Of a stretch of 64,000 nt of DNA, positions 24,646-33,171 are shown in pieces. The notes below the pieces were generated by a model. That model worked only from the letters and a program-made list of their open reading frames with translations, ran no database searches and had not been told where the DNA came from. Made by a program: the position numbers and the translations under genes. The stretch's first letter is position 1; each line of letters opens with the position of its first letter. Source of the stretch: Saccharibacillus sp. CPCC 101409 (lineage in GTDB: Bacteria > Bacillota > Bacilli > Paenibacillales > Paenibacillaceae); the NCBI RefSeq assembly GCF_030518235.1, contig NZ_JAULSA010000012.1, forward strand, positions 99,226 through 163,225, read 5' to 3'.

Positions 24646-26100
24646 TTGACTAGTGACCCCTTGCCAGGTTGGTTAAGCATCTTATTGGTGGTGCTGCTTG
24701 TCGGATTGAACGGATTTTTTGTAGCGGCGGAATTTGCGATGGTGCGCATCCGGGAAAGCCGGATCGCCACAATGGCCGAAGCGGGCAGCCGGAGAGCCGG
24801 ATTTGCCCGGAGCATGGTGAACAATCTCGACGCTTATCTGTCCGCGTGTCAGCTCGGCATTACGCTGGCGTCGCTCGGACTGGGCTGGATCGGGGAACCG
24901 GCGGTTGCGTCGTTTCTGCGGCCGCTGTTTCAGTCGATCGGGTGGAATAACGAAGCGGCGATTCACGGCACGTCCGTGGCGATCGCGTTCGTGATTATCA
25001 CCGTGCTGCATATCGTGATCGGGGAACTGGCTCCGAAGTCGATGGCGATCCGCAAAACGGAGTCGGTGACGCTGCTGGCGGCCGCTCCGATGGTCTTTTT
25101 CTACAAAGCGATGTATCCGTTTATCTGGGCGCTGAACGGGATGGCGAACGGGCTGCTTCGGCTGCTGCGAATCGAACCCGCTTCCGAGCTCGACCTGGCG
25201 CATACCGAAGAAGAAATCCGGATTCTGGTGAAGGAAAGCAACAAGAACGGGCTGATCGACAATACGGAGATGGCGCTCGTGGACAATATCTTCGAGTTTG
25301 CCGATACGACCGCGCGAGAAGTCATGATTCCGCGGACGGAAATGATTTGTTTGTATACGAATCTGTCGCGCGAGGAAAATCTCGAGATCGCCTACGACGG
25401 CATGCGGACGCGTTATCCGGTCTGCGAGCAGGATAAGGACCATATTATCGGTTTTATTCATATCAAAGACCTGATGCGTTCGCCGGACACCGACTACGAC
25501 AATCTGGTTCGCCCGATTATCGCGGTGCCGGAATCGATTCGCATCAGCGAATTGATGAAGCTGATGCAGCGCAGCCGGACGCAGATCGCGATGCTGGTCG
25601 ACGAATACGGCGGCACTGCCGGTCTGGTTACGCTGGAAGACATCATGGAAGAAATCGTCGGCGAAATTCAGGACGAATTCGACGAAGAAGAACGTCCGGA
25701 ATTGGAACAGGCCGGCGAATTCAGCTACTCGGTCGACGGCATGATGCTGATCGAGGACGTAAACGACCAGTTCGACTTCGAACTGGACTTCGACGACTAC
25801 GATACGATCGGCGGCTGGTTGTACGCGCGTATCGACGCGCTGCCGCCGCAGAAAGGGCAGTCCGTCGATCACGAAGGCTGCACGTTTATCGTCGACGAGA
25901 CGGAGCAGAAGCGGATCTCCCGCGTGCGCATCCTGAAGCCTCTGCCGGAAGCGGACGCCCTGCTGGAGCCTCTGCCGGTTCCGGCGGACGAAGGGGAGTT
26001 CGAGCGGGAACGCGCCGGGCGCGGATCGCAGGCGCCGTCTGCGGAAGACGAACCGGAAGAGGAAGCGGACGTTCTTCCAATCAAGCAGGCCGGCGCCTGA
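24646..26100 (+). CDS. CNNM/CorC-family membrane protein (hemolysin-like)
   Basis: 484 aa, TTG start after GGGG at 7 bases. Residues 1-200 form the CNNM/DUF21 membrane domain (LNGFFVAAEFAMVRIRES, ACQLGITLASLGLGWIG, HIVIGELAPKS). Two CBS motifs follow (about 215-340, including VMIPRTEM and RTQIAMLVDEYGGTAGLV), then a CorC_HlyC C-terminal domain and a charged tail of about 45 residues. The family exports Mg2+ or Co2+ or acts with transporters. The structured leader is consistent with regulated expression. Terminator downstream. Confidence 0.93.
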   Translation: MTSDPLPGWLSILLVVLLVGLNGFFVAAEFAMVRIRESRIATMAEAGSRRAGFARSMVNNLDAYLSACQLGITLASLGLGWIGEPAVASFLRPLFQSIGWNNEAAIHGTSVAIAFVIITVLHIVIGELAPKSMAIRKTESVTLLAAAPMVFFYKAMYPFIWALNGMANGLLRLLRIEPASELDLAHTEEEIRILVKESNKNGLIDNTEMALVDNIFEFADTTAREVMIPRTEMICLYTNLSREENLEIAYDGMRTRYPVCEQDKDHIIGFIHIKDLMRSPDTDYDNLVRPIIAVPESIRISELMKLMQRSRTQIAMLVDEYGGTAGLVTLEDIMEEIVGEIQDEFDEEERPELEQAGEFSYSVDGMMLIEDVNDQFDFELDFDDYDTIGGWLYARIDALPPQKGQSVDHEGCTFIVDETEQKRISRVRILKPLPEADALLEPLPVPADEGEFERERAGRGSQAPSAEDEPEEEADVLPIKQAGA

Positions 26101-26123
26101 ACAAGAAGAAAGCAAGCACACAG

Positions 26124-26163
26124 AAAGCGGGTTTCGGAAATCATTCCGGAGCCCGCTTTTCGC
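26124..26163 (+). terminator. Intrinsic terminator
   Basis: AAAGCGGG and the inner TTCGGAA / TTCCGGA pair with CCCGCTTTT. Confidence 0.85.
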
Positions 26164-26231
26164 CGTCTTCGTCCGTTCGTTGACTTCGCTTCTCAATCCC
26201 GCTACGCTGAAAGGCATGGAGGGGAAGGCTT

Positions 26232-26741
26232 ATGGAAAAAATAGTATCCGGAAATCCGGACGGAGCGGAACGCTTCAGACGGCTGCACCCGGACTGGATT
26301 GCGGCATCCCGGCTGGGCAGCGCTGTATTTTACTCGATTCCGCTGCTGGCCGCCGCCGCGCTGACCGTGCTAGCCGCTGTACTGGACTGGAATTGGCTGC
26401 CGCCGTGGCTGGGCGGCTTGATTACCCTGGCGCTTGCGCTGCTGCTGGTATTCGCGGCGGTTCGCATTCCGGTTATTCTGTATAAGAGATTCGGCTTTGC
26501 AGTATTCGAAGAAGAGATCGAGATTCGCAAAGGACTGTTCTTTATTACCGAAACGCTGATTCCGATGACTAAAGTGCAGCATGTCGAGCTGGAAAGCGGG
26601 CCGATCCTGCGGCGCTACAAGCTGGCGGAGATCCGCATCGTTACCGCGGCCACCACGCATACGATCGCCGGACTTAAATCGGACGAAGCGGAACGGTTGA
26701 AACGAACGATCGGAGAGCTGGCGAGGAGGACGGAGGAATGA
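26232..26741 (+). CDS. ydbS: YdbS-like bPH2-domain membrane protein
   Basis: 169 aa with two N-terminal membrane helices (about 28-72) and one bPH_2 domain containing IEIRKGLFFITETLIPMTKVQHVELESG as its core (IRKGLF, TLIPMTKVQHV). It overlaps ydbT by ATGA, so the two are translationally coupled. In B. subtilis the sigma-W-controlled pair confers resistance to a bacteriocin from B. amyloliquefaciens. Here the location and coupling support a common complex. No sigma-W promoter was identified. Confidence 0.87.
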   Translation: MEKIVSGNPDGAERFRRLHPDWIAASRLGSAVFYSIPLLAAAALTVLAAVLDWNWLPPWLGGLITLALALLLVFAAVRIPVILYKRFGFAVFEEEIEIRKGLFFITETLIPMTKVQHVELESGPILRRYKLAEIRIVTAATTHTIAGLKSDEAERLKRTIGELARRTEE

Positions 26742-28372
26742 GCGAGCCCAAACGGATGTCTCCGCTCTATATCGTGTTTACGATGCTGAAAATGCTGCGC
26801 AGCCTGCTGCCGCTGCTCGTGATCTTCGGCTTCCGCGCGCTTGGCGGAGAGCGGGTTCCGACATTCCTGTACTGGATTATCGGGGTGTTGGTAGGGCTGT
26901 TGATCCTGACCGGAATCTGGGAAATCTTCGGCTGGAGACGGTTTACCTACCAGGAGGAAAGCGATCGGCTGACGATCCGGCACGGGATACTTCGCCGCAC
27001 GGAGAAGATTATTTATTATTCGCGCATTCACTCGGTCAGCCAGGAACAGCCGCTGATCCAGCGTTTGCTCGGCGTGGTCCAGCTCAAGATCGAAACGCCC
27101 GGCGGAAGCGAGGACAGCGACGCGACTCTCCCGGTCCTGCCGAGGCGCGAAGCGGAGCGGCTTCAGCACGCGCTGAACGAGCAGGCTTCTCTTAGCGCAA
27201 GCAGCGCAAAAGCCGCCGGCGTCCAGGAACATGAGGAGCGGACGGCTGACGAATTAAGCGGTTCGGGCAAAGAAACTTCCGCGCCCGGTTCTTTCGGTGC
27301 CGAGCCCGGTTCCGAAGTGCAGCCTTTTTCTGAGCGGTCGGCAAACCGGACGGCCGCAGATGCGGATGCTTGGTTTCCGCCGGAAGCGGCGGGCCCTGCC
27401 GCAGCGGCGCAAAGCCGCCGCCAGCCGGTGCTGTTATACCGGCTGGGACCGGGAAGACTGCTGCAGGCGGCGCTGACCGAGATGAATCTGGGGCTTGCCG
27501 CCGCGTTCGTCGCGGCCATTTTCTCTTTTGCCGACGATCTGCTGCCGGACGAGTGGATGAACCGGGCGATTTCGAACGCGCAGGCGTATTTAACCGGCTT
27601 TCGGGCGATTCTGATCGTGGCCGCTATCGCGCTGCTGCTTGCCTGGCTGTTGTCCCTGATTCTTTTCGTAATCAAGTACGGCGGATTTTCGCTCTACAGA
27701 GACGGGGAACGGCTGTCGATCCGCTACGGGCTGCTCGAACGCAAGCAGTTTCTGTTCGATCCCAGACGAGTCCAGGCGGTTACCGTGCGCGAGAGCTGGC
27801 TTCGCCAGGCTTTGGGCTATGCGCATGTCGAGCTGAACGTCGTATCTTCTTCTTCGGATAAAGAGACGCCGGCCCTGCATCCGTTTATCCGGCGGAAAGA
27901 TATTCCCGCGCTGCTGGAACAAACGGTTCCCCAGTTCGCTTTCGGAGCAGCGGAATCCCGTCCGCCCAAGCGCGCGCTTTTTGCTTATATGCGCTTGGGA
28001 TTGATTGTCAGCGCGGCTGCGGCCGCCATATCGATTTACTTTTTCCCGCATGCCGGCCTGTGGTCGCTGCTGCTGTTTCCGGCGAGCGCCGCCATCGATT
28101 TCCGGCATTTCCGGGATGCCGGAGTGGCGCTGGACGGAGACCGCCTGATCCTGGTCAATCGAATCTTCGCCAAACGCACGCACTGCACGCTGCGGCGGCA
28201 TATCGTCGCTTTTACGCTCAGCGGCAGCCGATTCCAGCGCGGCAAAAAGCTGCTGACGATCAAAGCGCATCTGATCGGCAGCCCCGGCGCTTCTTCGTTC
28301 GGCGTATCCCGGCTCGATCAAGCGGACGCCGAACGGCTGCGCGATTGGTACGGCAGACGTTCGGCTGCCTGA
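26738..28372 (+). CDS. ydbT: YdbT-like protein with several bPH2 domains
   Basis: 544 aa, membrane protein with about six helices and repeated bPH_2 domains: RLTIRHGILRRTEKIIYYSR near 85-105, RLSIRYGLLERKQFLFDPRR near 330-350, and a third from about 460 (RLILVNRIFAKR). A low-complexity Ser/Ala/Glu linker lies at about 150-225. The ATG overlaps ydbS by four bases. It probably acts with YdbS in the envelope; substrate or ligand unknown. Confidence 0.87.
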   Translation: MSEPKRMSPLYIVFTMLKMLRSLLPLLVIFGFRALGGERVPTFLYWIIGVLVGLLILTGIWEIFGWRRFTYQEESDRLTIRHGILRRTEKIIYYSRIHSVSQEQPLIQRLLGVVQLKIETPGGSEDSDATLPVLPRREAERLQHALNEQASLSASSAKAAGVQEHEERTADELSGSGKETSAPGSFGAEPGSEVQPFSERSANRTAADADAWFPPEAAGPAAAAQSRRQPVLLYRLGPGRLLQAALTEMNLGLAAAFVAAIFSFADDLLPDEWMNRAISNAQAYLTGFRAILIVAAIALLLAWLLSLILFVIKYGGFSLYRDGERLSIRYGLLERKQFLFDPRRVQAVTVRESWLRQALGYAHVELNVVSSSSDKETPALHPFIRRKDIPALLEQTVPQFAFGAAESRPPKRALFAYMRLGLIVSAAAAAISIYFFPHAGLWSLLLFPASAAIDFRHFRDAGVALDGDRLILVNRIFAKRTHCTLRRHIVAFTLSGSRFQRGKKLLTIKAHLIGSPGASSFGVSRLDQADAERLRDWYGRRSAA

Positions 28373-28492
28373 ATACAGATCGTGATTCCAAAAAATCAAT
28401 TAATAATATTTGGGTATTCCAGGAACCTTTGCAACTTCTTTTTCGTATGAGGAATAGGCGTTGATGACCTACATACAAAAAGGAGAATGCAC

Positions 28493-29026
28493 ATGGGAAC
28501 CATTAAAATCCTTAAAGGCTTCGCCGCTCCCGTACTGGCTTTAACTCTTGCGCTTGGCGCATTTGCCGGCATCGGGGAAGCTTCCGACGCCGCCGTTTTG
28601 AATCCGTCCGCTCCGGAAAACTTCCAGCTGCCGATCGTGGAAGGGGCGCTGACACCGCCGCCTCCTTTATTTCACGAAGACGAGTCCTTCAGTACGCTGG
28701 GCGCCAACAAGTATTTGAAAGGAGGGGCCGGCACCATCGAATTCGACGGCGGCTCTTCCGCTTCCATTGACGCTTATACAAGAGGAACGCCTTCCTCGCT
28801 GTCGGTAGGATTTACTGCCGTCATTCAACAATGGGACGGAGCGAAATGGCTGAACGCAAGCTCCGGAATGACCGGCAGTTCCTCCTCGAGCTATATTGCA
28901 AATTCCTTTAACCAAACGCTGACACGCGGGTATTATTATCGCGTAAGGTCCGACCATTGGGCGAAGAGTTCGGGAACCCGGGAGAATCTGACCTCGTACA
29001 GCAGAACCGTTTTGCTCCCCAAATAA
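28493..29026 (+). CDS. Secreted DUF6147-like protein
   Basis: 177 aa, with a signal peptide (about 1-32, cleavage near GEASDA) and a mature beta-rich domain rich in Ser, Thr and Tyr: SVGFTAVIQQWDGAKW, TLTRGYYYRVRSDHW. The pattern resembles DUF6147 secreted Firmicute proteins as I recall them. ATG 28493 follows AAGGAG by 7 bases; the ATG at 28487 is too close to it. No Cys. Terminator downstream shared with the convergent anti-sigma gene. Function unknown. Confidence 0.72.
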   Translation: MGTIKILKGFAAPVLALTLALGAFAGIGEASDAAVLNPSAPENFQLPIVEGALTPPPPLFHEDESFSTLGANKYLKGGAGTIEFDGGSSASIDAYTRGTPSSLSVGFTAVIQQWDGAKWLNASSGMTGSSSSSYIANSFNQTLTRGYYYRVRSDHWAKSSGTRENLTSYSRTVLLPK

Positions 29027-29054
29027 CATTTAAAAATTAAATGCGGCAAGAATG

Positions 29055-29100
29055 AAAAACCGCTCTGTTTCCTTTTCGGGAAACGGAGCGGTTCTTTTAT
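29055..29100. terminator. Bidirectional intrinsic terminator
   Basis: AACCGCTCTGTTTCC pairs with GGGAAACGGAGCGGTT, with A and T tracts on the two sides, between convergent genes. Confidence 0.9.
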
Positions 29101-29152
29101 ACAAATAAACCGGCTTAGAAATCGATATTTTGCCGTATACCGACAAATTCGA

Positions 29153-29968
29153 TCAGTCGATCATATGGTTTGCCAGTTCAACCAGCTCTTTTTGAGATAG
29201 TTTACCGCTAATTTGTATATCCATGTTGTTGTAGACAAACTCAATAAAGTTGGGGTTGTCGTCCATGTCCACAAAATGTGCGAGCTGTTCATTTTTCAAG
29301 TTCACTTCTGTAACCGGTCCTCCGAAGACCATTCCGGACGTTGAATTAGGAGCGATCCAACGGATCATGATATCCATAAGTTCTCCATTGCCGGATGCAT
29401 AATAGAGAAACACGGTACGCGCCTTGCTGCCGTCGTCCGGGTCCGGAACCATGAGAACAACTTTTTCAAATTCGAATTGTTCCGAAATATCGGTGAGATC
29501 CGGAAGAACGAAAGCCAGACGGCTGCGCGCTTCCTCCAAGCTGACTTCTTTTTCGACATAACTGATCATATGTTTGTCCAGATCGTTTTGATTTGAAGGA
29601 TTGCTGGGGTCCATCGTCGAATCCGGCGGTGGGGCGGTTAACGCCAGAGAAGGGTCCTTGGCAACCTGATTGTCGATGGTAACCGTCTGTGAACCGTCGC
29701 CCCAATTCTGAAGCTTCTGATAAATCGGAGACAGGGCTCCCGTGCGGACCGGCTCCGAGAAAGCGATCGAACCGAGTAAAATAAAACCCGCCGCAGAAGC
29801 CGTAAGCCGGATTGTGCGTTTGCGCCGCAGACGGCTCGACTGCTGGCGGCGGTGCTGCTGCACCCGCTGCCAGGCGGCGCGGCGGGATTCCTCATCCACC
29901 GGCGACGAGGAACGGACGGCCCGTTCGAACGCTTCGTCGAACAGCTCGTCAAATTTTTCGTCTTTCAT
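29153..29968 (-). CDS. Anti-sigma factor-like membrane protein (DUF4367 type)
   Basis: 271 aa. The N-terminal cytoplasmic part (about 1-48) is charged, with a probable sigma-binding helix (FDELFDEAFERAV). One transmembrane helix lies at about 50-70, and the C-terminal 200 residues are extracytoplasmic (a DUF4367-like domain). It overlaps the ECF sigma gene by 20 bp, the classic sigma/anti-sigma arrangement. By analogy it sequesters the sigma factor at the membrane until an envelope signal releases it. Confidence 0.85.
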   Translation of the reverse strand: MKDEKFDELFDEAFERAVRSSSPVDEESRRAAWQRVQQHRRQQSSRLRRKRTIRLTASAAGFILLGSIAFSEPVRTGALSPIYQKLQNWGDGSQTVTIDNQVAKDPSLALTAPPPDSTMDPSNPSNQNDLDKHMISYVEKEVSLEEARSRLAFVLPDLTDISEQFEFEKVVLMVPDPDDGSKARTVFLYYASGNGELMDIMIRWIAPNSTSGMVFGGPVTEVNLKNEQLAHFVDMDDNPNFIEFVYNNMDIQISGKLSQKELVELANHMID

Positions 29969-30536
29969 CGCTGCCCTCCCATTCCTTGCGCAGCACTTTA
30001 CGCATATTTTCCCTTGCCCTAAACAGTCTTTGCCGAATGATATCTTCGCTCGTGCCGAGCGAATCGGCGATTTCCTTGTACGACATGCCGTACTTCCAGC
30101 GGTAGAGGATGATCGCCCGGTATTCGGGCTTCATGCTTTGCAGATGCCGCAGGATCGCTTCTTCCATCATCCGCACTTCGACCGCTTTTTCCGGCGAAGC
30201 GCCGCTTTCCTGACGGGCCTCTATATGATTAAGAACGCTGTCCGCTTCCACATGGTTACGGTGTCTTTTATTTTTTCTCAAATCGTTGATGGCGCAGTTG
30301 CGCGTTACGACCTTCAGCCAGGCGAAGAACTTGGCTTCGCTTTCGAATTCCGGACGCTTGCCGATCAATCTCAAGAACGCCTCCTGAATTACGTCTTCCG
30401 CCGCCGCGTGATCGCGCACGACATAGAAGACGGAACCGTAAGCGAGGTCGTAATATTCGTTATAGAGCAGCTCCTGCAGTTCCGAATCCAGATCGTCGAA
30501 CTGATGAGTGAGCAGCATTTGAAGATGTTGAGCCAT
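29949..30536 (-). CDS. ECF RNA polymerase sigma factor
   Basis: 195 aa with sigma2 (YDLAYGSVFYVVRDHAAAEDVIQEAFLR, containing the region 2.1-2.4 core) and sigma4 (YRAIILYRWKYGMSYKEIAD, then DIIRQRLFRARENMRK), but no sigma3, as in ECF factors. It directs transcription of a small regulon in response to release by the downstream anti-sigma factor. Its own promoter and target genes cannot be assigned; no obvious match to a known ECF -35 (AAC core) was confirmed upstream. Confidence 0.92.
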   Translation of the reverse strand: MAQHLQMLLTHQFDDLDSELQELLYNEYYDLAYGSVFYVVRDHAAAEDVIQEAFLRLIGKRPEFESEAKFFAWLKVVTRNCAINDLRKNKRHRNHVEADSVLNHIEARQESGASPEKAVEVRMMEEAILRHLQSMKPEYRAIILYRWKYGMSYKEIADSLGTSEDIIRQRLFRARENMRKVLRKEWEGSDERRKI

Positions 30537-30771
30537 AAACGCTCCTTCCCCGGTCCTTGTACGTATTCTTCGAATACGCTACCGTTTGCGCCGATCCCTG
30601 CTGTGGATGGCCAGAAAATATAACCTATTGTCATATTCTACACGAAAATAGGAAGAAGGTGGACGTTTTTTATTAGCTGCAATTTTAACAAAAGGAAATC
30701 GCGCTGCCAGAAAGCGCATAAAACGACGCTGTAAACGGGGAGAAGAAGCATACATCTACCGTAAGCATACC

Positions 30772-30806
30772 AAAAAACCGACCCGAAATCCGGACCGGTT
30801 CTTTGT
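30772..30806 (-). terminator. Intrinsic terminator
   Basis: On the minus strand AACCGGTCCG pairs with CGGGTCGGTT (G.U pairs), followed by TTTTTT. It ends the YteA-type gene. The region 30537-30771 holds no gene I can support. Confidence 0.7.
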
Positions 30807-30847
30807 CAAACGAAGAAAATTCCCGCTTGTTCAGAGCATGCCGCTTT

Positions 30848-31651
30848 TTATTCGTCGCTGCTTCTTTTGCCGGATTGGCTGCCGTTCCGCTCTGCCGCGC
30901 GGGCCAGTTCGGCTTCGTCGTCGACCGACTCGTCGATCTCGGCCACGCGCTCGCCTTCGCCGGCTTCGATATATTCCCGTTCGGCGCGGGTCATCTCCAC
31001 GCTGCGGTTGCCCTCCGTCATATCGTTGCCCGTAAATTTCTCATAACTTTCGACGGTGCCTTCGTCCGGATCGTTTTCGCTGGAGATCTGGTCGTAGCTT
31101 TTCACGTCGCGCTTGGTGGACATGGCGGGGGAATCGGCGTTGCCGTAGCTCTCGACCGCCTGCCAGGCGTGGGAGTCGTCGAATTTGCCCGCGTGTTCCT
31201 GGCGATTCTCGCCCGCGCCCGCCGGAGGAGGCGTCATCACTTCTTCTTCGACCGGACGGTAATCGAGCAGGGGGCCGTTCTCCGGCGTCGTATCGACGTT
31301 GTAGGCCGTATACGGCACCGCTTCGAGGCGCTCGAACGGAATTTCTTTGCCTGTGGTGATATCGACGCCGTACGTGCCGTCTTCGATCCGTTTTAGCGCC
31401 GCGTTCACTTCGTCCAGCCGGTCGGACAAGTCGGAGTCGATCGCCATGTCGCGGCTGCGCTCGAATTCCTCGGTGCCCAGATCCGCCGGATGATTGTCCA
31501 CGGACGACAGCTCGCCGGTGGAGACGCGCAGCGACGTTTCGAAGCCGGTCGTCGTATCCTCGCTGTCGCCGAAATGCTGTTCCAGCTCGCTTTTTTGCTC
31601 CAGCAGCAGGTTTTTGAGTGTATCTATTTGGGAATCGTCCAAGTGTTTCAT
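30848..31651 (-). CDS. YteA/DksA-family sporulation-type protein lacking zinc cysteines
   Basis: 267 aa, acidic. The N-terminal coiled-coil half (DDSQIDTLKNLLLEQKSELEQ) and the segment GTYGVDITTGKEIPFERLEAVP are the hallmark of YteA-type TraR/DksA relatives. The protein contains no Cys at all, so the C4 zinc finger of DksA is lost; in YteA relatives this region usually keeps at least part of it. The C-terminal 130 residues are Asp/Glu-rich and low-complexity. Possible role in RNA polymerase or sporulation control is family inference. Confidence 0.8.
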   Translation of the reverse strand: MKHLDDSQIDTLKNLLLEQKSELEQHFGDSEDTTTGFETSLRVSTGELSSVDNHPADLGTEEFERSRDMAIDSDLSDRLDEVNAALKRIEDGTYGVDITTGKEIPFERLEAVPYTAYNVDTTPENGPLLDYRPVEEEVMTPPPAGAGENRQEHAGKFDDSHAWQAVESYGNADSPAMSTKRDVKSYDQISSENDPDEGTVESYEKFTGNDMTEGNRSVEMTRAEREYIEAGEGERVAEIDESVDDEAELARAAERNGSQSGKRSSDE

Positions 31652-31882
31652 CGTTTATTCCTCCATTCGGGTTGGCGCTGAATTTCGGCCGCGGCGGCCC
31701 GTGCGCTTCTTCCCTTTCTATACCCGCAGGGCAAGTAAACCAATCGCTTCGGCCCGCCGCGCCGTTCTGCGGAAAAAGCGCCGCGATGAAATTTGTTAAC
31801 CTTTTCAACCATTGGGTTAATGAAGAAAGAAAACGCCGTAAAAAACCCCCACAATCCAACATCAAAGGAGAGATCGGCGATT

Positions 31883-33025
31883 ATGAAAGCACTCACTTAC
31901 CAGGGCAAGCGCAAGGTAAAAGTTAAAGAAGTGGCGACTCCCAAATTGGAAAAAAGGGACGATATTCTGATTCGCGTGACTTCGACTTCGATTTGCGGTT
32001 CCGACCTGCATATATTCAACGGGGAAATCCCCGGCATGAACGACGATTACGTCATCGGACACGAGCCGATGGGGATCGTCGAAGAAATCGGGCCCGACGT
32101 GACGCATGTCAAAAAGGGCGACCGCGTCATTATCCCGTTCAACGTATCGTGCGGCGAATGTTTTTTCTGTAAAAACCAGATGGAAAGCCAGTGCGACAAC
32201 GCCAACGACAATCCGGCCAAAGATACGGGCGCGATGCTCGGTTATTCCCATACTTACGGCGGTTTTGCCGGCGGGCAGGCGGAGCTGTTGAGAGTGCCTT
32301 ATGGCAACTTCGGACCGCTGGTGATCCCGGAAGACGCCGAAGTGACGGACGAACAGGTGCTGTTCCTGTCCGACGTCGTGCCGACCGCCTACTGGAGCGT
32401 GGAGAACGGCGGCGTGAAAAAAGGCGATACGGTCATCATCCTGGGCTGCGGCCCGATCGGCCTGATGGCGCAGAAGTTTGCCTGGCAGAAAGGCGCGAAG
32501 CGCGTTATCGCCGTCGATCACGTCGAATACCGGATGGAGCACGCGCGCCGCACGAACAAAGTCGAGACGTTCAACTTCATGGAAGACAAAGATCTCGACA
32601 AGCACCTGCTGGAGATTACGAACGGCGGAGCCGATGTCGTGATCGACTGCGTGGGCCTGGACTCCGAGAAGACGTTTATGGAAAAAGTCGAAACGACGCT
32701 GAAGCTCCAGGGCGGCGGTCTCGGCGCGTTCCATATGGCGGCGAACGTCGTGCGCAAATTCGGCACGATCCAGGTAACCGGCGTATACGGCTTGAACTAC
32801 AACAACTTCCCGTTCGGCCATATCTTCGAGCGCAATATTACGGTGAAGACAGGCCAGGCGCCGGTGATCCACTATCTGCCGGAACTGTTCAACCAGATCA
32901 AGACCGGACAGATCGACCCGACCGATATCATCACGCACCGCCTGAAGCTGGACGAAGCGGAGCACGCTTACGACATCTTCGACAGCAAAAAGGAAGACTG
33001 CATCAAGGTCGTGCTGAAACCGTAA
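31883..33025 (+). CDS. Zinc-dependent alcohol/formaldehyde dehydrogenase
   Basis: 380 aa MDR-family dehydrogenase. Catalytic zinc ligands are in SICGSDLH and GHEPMG. The structural zinc loop is CGECFFCKNQMESQC, with four Cys. The cofactor motif ILGCGPIGL follows near residue 190, and the long insertion after it resembles the glutathione-independent formaldehyde dehydrogenase subgroup. RBS AAAGGAG lies 11 bases before ATG 31883. Monocistronic; strong bidirectional terminator downstream. Oxidises an alcohol or aldehyde with NAD; substrate not determinable. Confidence 0.92.
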   Translation: MKALTYQGKRKVKVKEVATPKLEKRDDILIRVTSTSICGSDLHIFNGEIPGMNDDYVIGHEPMGIVEEIGPDVTHVKKGDRVIIPFNVSCGECFFCKNQMESQCDNANDNPAKDTGAMLGYSHTYGGFAGGQAELLRVPYGNFGPLVIPEDAEVTDEQVLFLSDVVPTAYWSVENGGVKKGDTVIILGCGPIGLMAQKFAWQKGAKRVIAVDHVEYRMEHARRTNKVETFNFMEDKDLDKHLLEITNGGADVVIDCVGLDSEKTFMEKVETTLKLQGGGLGAFHMAANVVRKFGTIQVTGVYGLNYNNFPFGHIFERNITVKTGQAPVIHYLPELFNQIKTGQIDPTDIITHRLKLDEAEHAYDIFDSKKEDCIKVVLKP

Positions 33026-33096
33026 AAAGTCGAAACGAAATCGGCAGCGCATCGGCGTCAAACGGTCCGCTGCCGGCTGTAATCGTTCGGAATCGC

Positions 33097-33145
33097 AAAC
33101 AGCCCTCCCGCTTCCCGCAAGGGAAGAAGAGAGGGCTGTTTTTTA
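33097..33145. terminator. Bidirectional intrinsic terminator
   Basis: AAACAGCCCTC pairs with GAGGGCTGTTT, with TTCCCGC/GGGAAG inner pairing and T run, between convergent genes. Confidence 0.92.
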
Positions 33146-33171
33146 TATTTTTTTAGATGCGATTACCGAAT

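Noticed and set aside
24682..26217. 511-aa minus-strand open frame
   Set aside because: Shadow of the CNNM gene; no protein signature and no promoter.
30537..30771. Gene or RNA between the ECF sigma gene and the YteA gene
   Set aside because: No start with an RBS and no conserved structure; treated as promoter region.
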